Below, one piece after another: positions 9,566 to 19,115 of a DNA stretch of 64,000 nucleotides (position 1 is its first letter; the number at the start of each line of letters is the position of its first letter). The position numbers and the translations under genes were made by a program. This DNA is from Aestuariivirga litoralis. GTDB lineage: Bacteria > Pseudomonadota > Alphaproteobacteria > Rhizobiales > Aestuariivirgaceae. The notes below the pieces were generated by a model. The model saw only the letters and a program-made list of their open reading frames with translations, did no database searches and was not told the DNA's origin. The DNA lies in assembly GCF_003234965.1 (NCBI RefSeq), contig NZ_QKVK01000003.1, positions 248,001 to 312,000 on the forward strand, given 5' to 3'.

Positions 9566-10122
9566 TGGAAGTGCGCGATGTGGGCCTTGGGGTGCTTGAG
9601 ATCATTCCACGGCGGTTTGGTGACAGTCGTGGGTTTTTCTCGGAGACTTGGCAGAGGGAGAGATTTCGCCAGGCCGGAATCAATGTGGACTGGATGCAGG
9701 ACAATCAGTCCTTTTCAGCTGATGTTCACGTACTCCGCGGATTGCATTTCCAGCTCGCACCTCAGGCGCAAGACAAGTTGATCCGTGTACTGAGAGGTTC
9801 AGTTTTCGACGTTGCGGTCGATATCCGGCCAGGTTCATCTACCTTCGGCAAGTGGGTGTCCTGTGTTCTTTCTGCCGCGACTTTCAACCAGTTCTACATT
9901 CCGAAGGGATTTGCACACGGGTTTCTCACCCTGACACCCGAGGTGGAGGTGCTCTACAAGGTCTCGGCACCCTACGCACCGGAGTGTGACCGGGCGATTG
10001 CGTGGAACGATCCGTTGATCGGAATAGAATGGCCACTCGAAAAGGGCGCGCAACCTTCATTGTCAGCAAAGGACGCGGCCGCTCCCCTCCTTGCAGATAT
10101 TGCAAGCAGTCTGGCGTTTTAG
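9565..10122 (+). CDS. rmlC: dTDP-4-dehydrorhamnose 3,5-epimerase
   Basis: A 185-residue cupin-fold epimerase acting on dTDP-4-keto-6-deoxyglucose, third step of dTDP-L-rhamnose synthesis. The start ATG at 9565 shares a base with the rmlA stop and gives the usual RmlC length; the longer frame back to 9451 only shadows rmlA. Motifs include [20 protein letters not shown] (with the catalytic-region His), [20 protein letters not shown] and a late [10 protein letters not shown]. It sits between rmlA and rmlB. Confidence 0.95.
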   Translation: MEVRDVGLGVLEIIPRRFGDSRGFFSETWQRERFRQAGINVDWMQDNQSFSADVHVLRGLHFQLAPQAQDKLIRVLRGSVFDVAVDIRPGSSTFGKWVSCVLSAATFNQFYIPKGFAHGFLTLTPEVEVLYKVSAPYAPECDRAIAWNDPLIGIEWPLEKGAQPSLSAKDAAAPLLADIASSLAF

Positions 10123-10135
10123 AAGGGTTTTTGCC

Positions 10136-11194
10136 ATGAAGATTATGGTTACGGGTGGATCAGGTTTTATTGGTTCTGCCGTCTGCCGCCACCTCGTTCT
10201 TGATCTGGGCCACTCCGTCGTCAATGTTGACAAAATGACCTACGCCGCGACGCCAGGATCGACCGAGATGCTGGCGGCGAACCCCGATTATCGCTTTCAT
10301 CGACTGGACATTTGCGATCGCGACGCAATGCTGGGCGTCATGCAGATGGAGGGCATTGAAGCGATCATGCACCTGGCGGCGGAAAGCCATGTCGACCGTT
10401 CCATTGATGGCCCAGGCGCTTTCGTCGAGACGAACATACTCGGTACGTTTTCCCTCCTGCAGGCAGCCAGGGGCTATTTCCAGTTGCTTCCAGATGATCG
10501 GCGGGCACGCTTCAGGTTCCACCACATTTCAACTGATGAGGTGTTCGGTGAACTTCCCCTTGGAGAGGGCCTGTTCACCGAGACAACGCCATATCGGCCT
10601 TCGTCGCCCTATTCGGCATCGAAGGCAGCATCTGACCATCTGGTGATGGCATGGCACCATACCTATGGTCTGCCCGTCGTTCTCTCGAACTGCTCCAACA
10701 ATTATGGTCCCTACCAGTTTCCCGAGAAACTCATTCCACTGATGATCCTCAATGGTCTGGATGAACGCCCTCTTCCTGTCTACGGTACGGGAGAGAACGT
10801 TCGGGACTGGCTGCATGTAGAGGATCATGCGCGGGCCTTGGCACTTGTGCTGCTGAAGGGCAGGACAGGCCAGTCATACAATGTTGGAGGCCACAACGAA
10901 CGTTCCAACCTTGCCGTTGTCGAGACAATTGCAGACCTTCTGGATGAAATGCTGCCATCTAGGGCTGGATCTCGCAGGAGACTGATTTCCTTCGTGGGTG
11001 ATCGGCCGGGCCATGACCTGCGCTACGCTATCGACGCGACCAAGATTGAAACAGAACTCGGCTGGAAAGCGCGTCACAGTTTTGAAACCGGCCTTCGCGA
11101 AACAATCAGCTGGTATCTGGCAAACAGGAATTGGTGGGAACCACTCAGAGCTGCCCGCTACTCTGGTGAGCGCCTGGGAAAAGTGTCAAGCTGA
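10136..11194 (+). CDS. rmlB: dTDP-glucose 4,6-dehydratase
   Basis: A 352-residue extended short-chain dehydrogenase that converts dTDP-glucose to the 4-keto-6-deoxy sugar, second step of the pathway. The start is set by [16 protein letters not shown], which holds the NAD-binding Gly-rich loop. The frame back to 10091 overlaps rmlC and lacks family sequence. Further motifs are [21 protein letters not shown] (catalytic Thr-Asp-Glu triad), [10 protein letters not shown] (Tyr-x3-Lys) and [14 protein letters not shown]. It starts 13 bases after rmlC, and its stop overlaps the rmlD start by one base. Confidence 0.96.
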   Translation: MKIMVTGGSGFIGSAVCRHLVLDLGHSVVNVDKMTYAATPGSTEMLAANPDYRFHRLDICDRDAMLGVMQMEGIEAIMHLAAESHVDRSIDGPGAFVETNILGTFSLLQAARGYFQLLPDDRRARFRFHHISTDEVFGELPLGEGLFTETTPYRPSSPYSASKAASDHLVMAWHHTYGLPVVLSNCSNNYGPYQFPEKLIPLMILNGLDERPLPVYGTGENVRDWLHVEDHARALALVLLKGRTGQSYNVGGHNERSNLAVVETIADLLDEMLPSRAGSRRRLISFVGDRPGHDLRYAIDATKIETELGWKARHSFETGLRETISWYLANRNWWEPLRAARYSGERLGKVSS

Positions 11195-12066
11195 TGCGCG
11201 TATTGGTCACGGGCCGGTCCGGGCAGCTTGCAACGTCCTTGTCTGACGTTGCTGCGCAACAAGGCGCGCTCCAGTTGCTCGTTGTCGGGCGCCCTGAACT
11301 TGATCTGGAGCAGCCGCACACTGTGTCGAAGCAGATCCTTGCTCTTCGCCCCGATGCCGTGATCAACGCTGCTGCCTATACGGCTGTCGACAAGGCAGAG
11401 GCGGAGCCAAAGCGTGCATTTGCTGCGAACAGGGACGGTGCGGCAGCAGCTGCCGGGGCCGCGTATCAATTGGGCGTTCCCTTCGTCCACGTTTCGACGG
11501 ATTACGTGTTTGATGGTCGCAAGCAGCAGCCTTATGTCGAGGACGATGAAACCAATCCCCTCGGTGTCTATGGCAAGTCAAAATTGGAAGGTGAACGAGC
11601 CGTAAGGGACTCCCATCCCGCAGCACTTATACTTCGAACGTCGTGGGTCTACAGTCCATTTGGCGGCAATTTCCTGAAGACAATGTTACGGATCGGAAGA
11701 GAACGTCCACAGTTGAAAGTGGTGAGTGACCAGATTGGTAATCCTACCTCGGCGGTTGATCTCGCTGCTGCAATTCTGGCAGTCTTGCCGGCATTGGGGA
11801 GCGAGGCGGGGGGCCTCTATCACTTGACCGGCGATGGGAGCACCAGTTGGCATGGATTTGCCTCATTCATTTTTTCCGAGAGCAGAAAGCTGGGAGGTCC
11901 CAGCCCTTCGGTCGATCCAATCGCATCCAGCGAATACCCAACTGCGGCAACCCGCCCGCCAAACTCGCGCCTATCATGTGACGCTTTCACCCAGCGCTTC
12001 GGAGTGAGGCTGCGTCCTTGGCAAGAGGCGACGGCGGAGACCGTCGCGCGGTGTCTCGCGGGATGA
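11194..12066 (+). CDS. rmlD: dTDP-4-dehydrorhamnose reductase
   Basis: A 290-residue short-chain dehydrogenase that reduces the 4-keto group to finish dTDP-L-rhamnose. The N-terminal [16 protein letters not shown] is the cofactor loop. Further motifs are STDYVFDG, the Tyr-x3-Lys motif YGKSKLEGE, and RTSWVYSPFGGNF. It starts within the rmlB stop (TGATG). It is the last gene of the cluster and converges on the glycerol transporter operon with an 89-base gap, in which no terminator hairpin is obvious. The product would feed the rhamnan-type synthesis proteins encoded on the opposite strand. Confidence 0.95.
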   Translation: MRVLVTGRSGQLATSLSDVAAQQGALQLLVVGRPELDLEQPHTVSKQILALRPDAVINAAAYTAVDKAEAEPKRAFAANRDGAAAAAGAAYQLGVPFVHVSTDYVFDGRKQQPYVEDDETNPLGVYGKSKLEGERAVRDSHPAALILRTSWVYSPFGGNFLKTMLRIGRERPQLKVVSDQIGNPTSAVDLAAAILAVLPALGSEAGGLYHLTGDGSTSWHGFASFIFSESRKLGGPSPSVDPIASSEYPTAATRPPNSRLSCDAFTQRFGVRLRPWQEATAETVARCLAG

Positions 12067-12155
12067 GCGGTCTCGCTGCCGGAGGCAAAGGCGCGGCGAC
12101 GTCTGACCCAGCTATTCTGACGACCTGACTTCCAGAGAGCACAACCCCGTCCGCT

Positions 12156-12479
12156 TCATCCCCAGCGGAAAACGAAGACTGCCCAGAGGATGGCAATGAC
12201 AAGCGCACCCCACAGTGGCGTGCCAAAGAGAGCAAGCCAGCCGAGAAAGATGAATGCGGTACCAAGATGGGTCATGAACAGCCTGTCACCCCTCGTTGTC
12301 TCGAGGTGAAAGATGCCACGGCGCGGAGATCCACCTGGCTCAAAGTACTCCCAGATGCCCATGGCGAGAATGGATCCAAAGACATAAACGAAGAAGGCGA
12401 TGGTAACCCGGTTCCAGGCCATCCAGCTCCCGAGGGGCTGCTGCCACCAGTCTGCCGAGAACATAGCGTGCGGATCCAT
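12156..12479 (-). CDS. glpU: DUF2160 small membrane protein of the glycerol ABC system
   Basis: A 107-residue integral membrane protein with hydrophobic segments around 25-45, 72-88 and 90-103. It matches the DUF2160 type known from rhizobial glycerol transporter operons, where it is called glpU; its role there is unclear. It follows the second permease gene by 12 bases, so it should be translated from the same mRNA. The ribosome-binding site AGAGGG precedes the ATG. It may be an accessory or stabilising subunit of the permease. Confidence 0.8.
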   Translation of the reverse strand: MDPHAMFSADWWQQPLGSWMAWNRVTIAFFVYVFGSILAMGIWEYFEPGGSPRRGIFHLETTRGDRLFMTHLGTAFIFLGWLALFGTPLWGALVIAILWAVFVFRWG

Positions 12480-12491
12480 TGAGGGCCCTCT

Positions 12492-13289
12492 TCAAACGCG
12501 GCCAAGGGCAAAGCCCTTGGCAATATAGTTACGAACAAAATAGATGACGATGGCGCCAGGAATGATCGTCAGAACCCCGGCCGCCGCCAGAAGGCCCAGT
12601 TCATAGCCCGAGGTGCTTGCCGTTTTCGTCATCGCCGCGACGATGGGTTTTGCTGCCACCGATGTGAGATTCTTGGCGAGCAGCATCTCAACCCAGGAAA
12701 ACATGAAACAGAAGAACGCTGCGACACCGATACCTGCAGATATCGTCGGCAAGAATATCCTCAGAAAGAACGAAGGAAACGAATAGCCGTCTACATAGGC
12801 CGTCTCATCCAATTCCTTGGGAACACCTGACATGAACCCTTCCAGGATCCAGACGGCGAGGGGAATGTTGAACAAGGTGTGGGCCAGTGCCACGGCCCAG
12901 GGCGTATCGAACAGACCCACCGCTGAATAGAGATTCACGAATGGAAGAACGAAGACCGCAGCAGGCGCCATGCGGTTTGAAAGCAACCAGAAGAACAGGT
13001 GCTTGTCACCGAGGAAGCGGTAGCGTGAAAACGCGTAGGCGGCCGGAAGCGCAATCACGACAGAGATCACAGTATTGATCACGACGTAGGTGATCGAGTT
13101 TATGTACGCATTGTACCAGGATGGATCTGTGAAGATCGTCCTGTAGCTGTCGAGCGTGAAGTCTCTTGGAAATGCACTAAAGCCACCGAGGATCTCATTG
13201 GTCGTCTTGAACGACATGTTGAGCAGCCAGTAAATCGGCAACATCAGGAAGATGATGTAGAGCGTGAGAACGATGTAGCGCTTGCGCAT
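12492..13289 (-). CDS. glpQ: glycerol ABC transporter permease (second)
   Basis: A 265-residue inner-membrane permease of the binding-protein-dependent carbohydrate family. It has about six membrane spans and the cytoplasmic EAA-type loop (ELDETAYVDGYSFPSFFLRIFLPT). The start is decided by the sequence: the glpP stop is followed at once by the ATG at 13289, with a GGAGG site 9-13 bases upstream inside the end of glpP. The longer GTG frame to 13307 would include the ribosome-binding site itself. It pairs with the permease encoded directly upstream. Confidence 0.88.
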   Translation of the reverse strand: MRKRYIVLTLYIIFLMLPIYWLLNMSFKTTNEILGGFSAFPRDFTLDSYRTIFTDPSWYNAYINSITYVVINTVISVVIALPAAYAFSRYRFLGDKHLFFWLLSNRMAPAAVFVLPFVNLYSAVGLFDTPWAVALAHTLFNIPLAVWILEGFMSGVPKELDETAYVDGYSFPSFFLRIFLPTISAGIGVAAFFCFMFSWVEMLLAKNLTSVAAKPIVAAMTKTASTSGYELGLLAAAGVLTIIPGAIVIYFVRNYIAKGFALGRV

Positions 13290-13290
13290 C

Positions 13291-14154
13291 TTACTTGGCC
13301 TCCTCACGCATCATCAGTGTGTAGAAAAGCCAGCTCAGGAACAGGATGATCAGGAAATAGACGATGGAGAAAGCCGCGGCAGGCCCAAGATCGAAACCAC
13401 CGAGCGCCTTTTGAACGAGGTCGATTGAAAGAAACTTCGTTGTGCTGCCCGGACCGCCCCCGGTGAGAACAATCACCTCGGTGTAGATCATGAAGGAGTC
13501 CATGAAGCGCAGCAAGATGGCGATCGTCAGAACATGCTTGAGCTTTGGCAACTGGATATAGCGGAAGACCGCCCAAGGCTTTGCGCCGTCAACCTTCGCT
13601 GCCTGGTAATAGGCATCCGGTATGGCAACCAGACCTGCGTAACAGAGCAGCACGACAAGTGACGTCCAATGCCACACGTCCATCAGCACCACCGTGAACC
13701 AAGCCGAGATTGGCTGCCGGGTGTAGTTGTAATGAATTCCCAGCGCATTGATGCCCTTGCCAAGCAATCCAATGTCGGGAAGCGCCATGATGTTCCACAT
13801 GGACCCGACCACGTTCCATGGAACGAGCAGGGGAAGGGCGACCAGCACAAGGCAAACCGACACCCACGGCCCCTTGCGCGGCATGCACAGGGCGATCGCA
13901 AGTCCAAGGGGAATCTCGATGAGCAGGATCAGTCCAGTGAAGATGATTTGCCGCTTGAGAGATGCGTGAAATTGATCGTCGTGAAGGATCTGCTCGAACC
14001 AGGTCGTGCCCGACCAGAAGAACTCGTTGTTGCCGAAGGTTTCCTGAATGGAATAGTTGACGACGGTCATCAACGGAACGAGCGCGTTGAAGGCCACCAT
14101 CAGGAATACCGGGAGGACCAGCCACCAGGCCTTGTTGTTGACGGTCTTGTTCAT
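13291..14154 (-). CDS. glpP: glycerol ABC transporter permease (first)
   Basis: A 287-residue inner-membrane permease. Spans begin at WWLVLPVFLMVAFNALVP, and the EAA-type loop is near DAYYQAAKVDGAKPWAVFRYIQLP. Its ATG overlaps the stop of the upstream ATPase gene (ATGA), and its stop lies 1 base before the glpQ start. This implies equal synthesis of the two permeases and the ATPases. Together they would form the membrane channel for glycerol (or a related polyol) delivered by the binding protein. Confidence 0.88.
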   Translation of the reverse strand: MNKTVNNKAWWLVLPVFLMVAFNALVPLMTVVNYSIQETFGNNEFFWSGTTWFEQILHDDQFHASLKRQIIFTGLILLIEIPLGLAIALCMPRKGPWVSVCLVLVALPLLVPWNVVGSMWNIMALPDIGLLGKGINALGIHYNYTRQPISAWFTVVLMDVWHWTSLVVLLCYAGLVAIPDAYYQAAKVDGAKPWAVFRYIQLPKLKHVLTIAILLRFMDSFMIYTEVIVLTGGGPGSTTKFLSIDLVQKALGGFDLGPAAAFSIVYFLIILFLSWLFYTLMMREEAK

Positions 14155-15224
14155 CGATGTGCACCGGCCATCCAGCCATCCTCATACACCTGCGTATGCG
14201 CCGGATCGAAGGACAGGAAGGTGTGGCCGCTGGGAACTTCACCCCCCTCCTTGAGAAGGAGCTTGATGGTGTGGCCATGGCTGCGCGTCTCAACGATGCG
14301 ATATCGGCCCGCATCGGCAACCCTCACCACCTCTGCCGGTATGCCCGCTTCGGCAATCGAGACGAATTCAGGCCTGATGCCAAGCTCCGTCCGGCCTGCA
14401 ATGCGCGCCTGACCGATATTGGCCGCCGGTACTGGGCTTTCCGCAAAGAAGGCCTGGCCACCGCGCAGTTCGCATGGCAGCACGTTCATGCCCGGAGAAC
14501 CGATGAAGTGACCAACGAACGTATGCTGGGGCCGCTCGAACAGCTCGATCGGTGTTCCAGATTGCACGACCTCCCCGAGGTTCATGACGACAACCTGATC
14601 GGCGAATGTGAGGGCCTCCGTCTGGTCATGCGTCACATAGATCATCGTGCGCTTGGTGCGAAGGTGAAGTTCCTTGAGTTTCGAGCGCAGTTGCCACTTG
14701 AGATGAGGATCGATGACAGTCAGTGGTTCGTCGAACATGATCACGTTCACATCCGGGCGAACGAGGCCACGGCCGAGCGAGATCTTCTGCTTTCCGTCCG
14801 CCGTCAGGCCCGAGGCCCGCTTGTGGAGCGTCTTGGTGAGCTCCAGCATATCGGCGATCTCGGCCACGCGGATTTTGATCTCATCCTCGGGCACATTGCG
14901 GTTGCGCAATGGAAAGGCAAGATTGTCGAATACCGTCATGGTGTCGTAGATGACGGGAAACTGGAACACCTGCGCAATGTTGCGCGCCTCGGGCGAGGCA
15001 TGGGAGACGTCTCTCCCGTCGAAGAGGATGCGGCCCTCGGTCGGCGTGAGAAGCCCTGAAATGAGATTGAGCAGCGTGGTCTTGCCGCAGCCGGAAGGGC
15101 CGAGCAATGCGTAGGCGCCACCGTCCTGCCAAGTGATGGACAGCCGCTTGAGTGCATAATCCTCTTCGTGCTGCGGATTGGCGACGTAAGAATGACGAAG
15201 GTTCTCGAGGCGAATCTCGGCCAT
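14151..15224 (-). CDS. glpT: ABC transporter ATPase with degenerate signature motif
   Basis: A 357-residue cytoplasmic ATPase subunit. Walker A is GPSGCGKTT (42-50), Walker B ends at Asp165-Glu166 in FDEPLT, and the switch His199 is present in YVTHDQTEAL. The signature expected as LSGGQ reads LTADGKQ (140-146), and the D-loop reads TVID. The C-terminal third is the regulatory domain usual for sugar importers. The partner GlpS has a perfect signature but lacks the switch His, so the two would build one canonical and one degenerate ATP site. It overlaps glpP by ATGA and shares a TGATG with glpS. Confidence 0.88.
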   Translation of the reverse strand: MAEIRLENLRHSYVANPQHEEDYALKRLSITWQDGGAYALLGPSGCGKTTLLNLISGLLTPTEGRILFDGRDVSHASPEARNIAQVFQFPVIYDTMTVFDNLAFPLRNRNVPEDEIKIRVAEIADMLELTKTLHKRASGLTADGKQKISLGRGLVRPDVNVIMFDEPLTVIDPHLKWQLRSKLKELHLRTKRTMIYVTHDQTEALTFADQVVVMNLGEVVQSGTPIELFERPQHTFVGHFIGSPGMNVLPCELRGGQAFFAESPVPAANIGQARIAGRTELGIRPEFVSIAEAGIPAEVVRVADAGRYRIVETRSHGHTIKLLLKEGGEVPSGHTFLSFDPAHTQVYEDGWMAGAHR

Positions 15225-16288
15225 CAGGACACCCGCTCGCCATCAGTCGTGAAGAACAGGCCCTGATCGACGTCGGCGTGGAGCCGCGCATGCGTGCCGA
15301 CTTCGAAGGGATGGATACCGTGCGACTGGGAAACCCATGTCGCTCCGCCGACGTCGATGTGGATGACACTTTCCGAACCGGAAAGTTCAGTCACCAGCAC
15401 GCGGCCTTCGAGCTCGCCGCTCGCGGCGTCGGTTGCCAGGGGTGTGACGTGGTGCGGGCGAATGCCCAGCATGTAGTGGCCGTCGCGAAGCCCGCGGCCC
15501 GCGGCGCCCGCTGGCCAGACCTTTCCATCGAACACCCGCAGCTCTCCCCCGCGCTTCTCGACCGGCGTCATGTTGATGGGCGGGTCGGAAAACACCTTGG
15601 CAGAAACGAGGTCCTTTGGCTCACGATAAACGGAAGAGGTCGGGCCGAATTGCGTCACGCGCCCTTCGTGGAGCGTTGCCGTGTTGCCACCGAACAGCAG
15701 CGCTTCCACGGGCTCGGTCGTCGCATAGACCACGATCGCGTTGCGTCCTGCAAACAGCCTCGGCAATTCGTCGCGCAATTCCTCGCGCAGCTTGTAATCG
15801 AGATTGGCGAGAGGTTCATCGAGCAGGATGAGGTCGGAGTCCTTGACAATCGCGCGGGCAATTGCCGTTCGCTGCTGCTGGCCACCCGAAAGCTCCGACG
15901 GCCGGCGCTTCAGCATGGGACGCAGGCGAAGCAGATCCGCTGCGGCCATCACGCGGCGGTCTATCTCGGCCTTGGCCATGCCGGCGACCTTCAGGGGCGA
16001 CGCGATGTTGTCGTACACGTTGAAGTTGGGATAGTTGATGAATTGCTGATAGACCATGGAGACGTTGCGCCGTTGTACGGCGACATGCGTCACGTCCTTG
16101 CCGTTGAACCTGATCTGGCCCGATGTCGGCGGCTGGATGCCCGCCATGATTTGCATGAGCGTCGTCTTGCCAGACAACGTTGTCCCAAGCAGCACGTTGA
16201 AGGAACCCTGCGGCAGGACGAGTGTCGTCGGATGAATGTGCGTGTCCGCGCCGACACGCTTGGTGATCTCGATGAGTTCAAGGGCCAT
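15224..16288 (-). CDS. glpS: ABC transporter ATPase lacking the switch histidine
   Basis: A 354-residue ATPase from the ATG at 16288. The frame back to 16519 overlaps glpV and has no family sequence. Walker A is GTTLSGKTT (35-43), the signature is LSGGQQQR (133-140), and Walker B ends at Asp157-Glu158 in LLDEPLANLD. Where the switch histidine is expected (usually THD), the sequence is TTE (190-192). The C-terminal regulatory domain includes LGIRPHHV. It is probably the obligate partner of GlpT. It follows glpV after an 82-base gap that holds a strong hairpin, so it may be made at a lower level than the binding protein. Confidence 0.88.
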   Translation of the reverse strand: MALELIEITKRVGADTHIHPTTLVLPQGSFNVLLGTTLSGKTTLMQIMAGIQPPTSGQIRFNGKDVTHVAVQRRNVSMVYQQFINYPNFNVYDNIASPLKVAGMAKAEIDRRVMAAADLLRLRPMLKRRPSELSGGQQQRTAIARAIVKDSDLILLDEPLANLDYKLREELRDELPRLFAGRNAIVVYATTEPVEALLFGGNTATLHEGRVTQFGPTSSVYREPKDLVSAKVFSDPPINMTPVEKRGGELRVFDGKVWPAGAAGRGLRDGHYMLGIRPHHVTPLATDAASGELEGRVLVTELSGSESVIHIDVGGATWVSQSHGIHPFEVGTHARLHADVDQGLFFTTDGERVS

Positions 16289-16334
16289 GAAGATCCGATC
16301 AGCTTGAAAGCTTGGGGCACACCCCGGTCGGGAT

Positions 16335-16360
16335 GGAGCGCGGGATGTCTCCCGCGCTCC
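16335..16360 (-). terminator. hairpin after glpV (attenuator or mRNA stabiliser)
   Basis: Perfect 11-base inverted repeat GGAGCGCGGGA / TCCCGCGCTCC with a 4-base loop, beginning 10 bases after the glpV stop. No T-run follows on the minus strand, so it is not a classical intrinsic terminator. In binding-protein operons such hairpins often protect the upstream message and reduce read-through. This would raise glpV expression over the ATPase and permease genes. Confidence 0.7.
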
Positions 16361-16370
16361 GCTCGATCGT

Positions 16371-18107
<1,737 letters not shown>

Positions 18108-18223
18108 TGTGAGTCCTCCCTAGGTCAGTGCCTGATGCATGGCACCTGCGTCAAACTATCATGTGAAAATAAACGAGCGTCAACCTGCAAAATTCGAACG
18201 ATGCTGCGCTGCAATATTGCGTC

Positions 18224-18271
18224 AAACGAAAAAAAATGAAATCATTCGCGGTCTGGATTTTGGTTTCGTTT
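18224..18271. promoter_or_regulatory. candidate GlpR operator: AAACGAAA / TTTCGTTT inverted repeat
   Basis: AAACGAAA at 18224-18231 and TTTCGTTT at 18264-18271 are perfect inverted copies about 40 bases apart, centre to centre. They lie in the AT-rich region between the divergent glpV and glpR genes. TTCG-type half-sites are typical of GlpR and other DeoR-family repressors. The position suits repression of both operons, but the start sites are unknown. Confidence 0.45.
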
Positions 18272-18311
18272 CAAATCACATCGGGTGCGTGCACCCATCA
18301 ACGACAGGCCC

Positions 18312-19115
18312 ATGGAGAATATCAGCCCCCGTCAGCATCAGATTCTCGCGCTGTCACGGCAACTTGGCAGTGTGGCTGTTGACGATCTGGCACAGCGCTT
18401 TGACGTAACGCCACAGACTATTCGCAAGGACCTGAACGAACTCTGCGATCTCAAGTTGCTGTCACGCACCCATGGCGGTGCCATGCTCACCTCAGGCGTG
18501 GAGAACCTTGCCTATGAGGCACGGCGACTGATGGCAGCCACGGAGAAGGTGGTGATCGGCCGCCAGGCGGCAAGCCTCATTCCCAACAATTGTTCGCTGT
18601 TCATCAACATCGGCACCACGACGGAGGAGGTGGCGAGGGCTCTCGTCCACCACGAGGGCCTTCTGGTCATAACCAACAACATTCATGTGGCCACCATTCT
18701 GATGTCGCGCCCGAAGATCGAGGTGATCGTGGCCGGTGGTGTCCTGCGCCGTAGTGACGGGGGCATCGTCGGTGAGGCCGCAGCGGACTTCATTACCCAA
18801 TTCAAGGTGGATCACGCAGTGATCGGCGCTTCGGCGCTCGATGACGACGGTGCAATGCTAGACTTCGACTACCGGGAAGTTCGCGTCGCCAAGGCCATCA
18901 TGCAGAATGCCCGCAATGTGATGCTTGTCGCCGATGCGACAAAATTCACGCGCACGGCGCCCGTGCGCATCGGACACTTGTCCGACGTCGATGTTTTTGT
19001 CACAGACCAATCCCCACCCGAACCGGTGATCACCTATTGCAGGGACAATGGTGTCCGCCTGGAAATCGCCGACGGAGCAACAGTGAACGAGCATGCCATG
19101 GATGCCGCGGAATGA
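18312..19115 (+). CDS. glpR: DeoR-family transcriptional regulator GlpR
   Basis: A 267-residue repressor. The helix-turn-helix is near the N-terminus (VDDLAQRFDVTPQTIRKDLNEL), with the family follow-up LLSRTHGGAM. The effector domain is of the sugar-phosphate isomerase type (FINIGTTTEEVARAL, VIVAGGVLRRSDGGIVGEAA, KVDHAVIGASALDDDGAM). Glycerol 3-phosphate is the expected inducer, by family. An in-frame GTG at 18285 would add nine residues; the ATG at 18312 is preferred because ACAGG precedes it. Its stop overlaps the glpD start (ATGA). Confidence 0.9.
   Translation: MENISPRQHQILALSRQLGSVAVDDLAQRFDVTPQTIRKDLNELCDLKLLSRTHGGAMLTSGVENLAYEARRLMAATEKVVIGRQAASLIPNNCSLFINIGTTTEEVARALVHHEGLLVITNNIHVATILMSRPKIEVIVAGGVLRRSDGGIVGEAAADFITQFKVDHAVIGASALDDDGAMLDFDYREVRVAKAIMQNARNVMLVADATKFTRTAPVRIGHLSDVDVFVTDQSPPEPVITYCRDNGVRLEIADGATVNEHAMDAAE

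Noticed and set aside
12067-12155. Terminator between convergent rmlD and glpU
   Set aside because: No stem of useful length followed by a T-run could be found.
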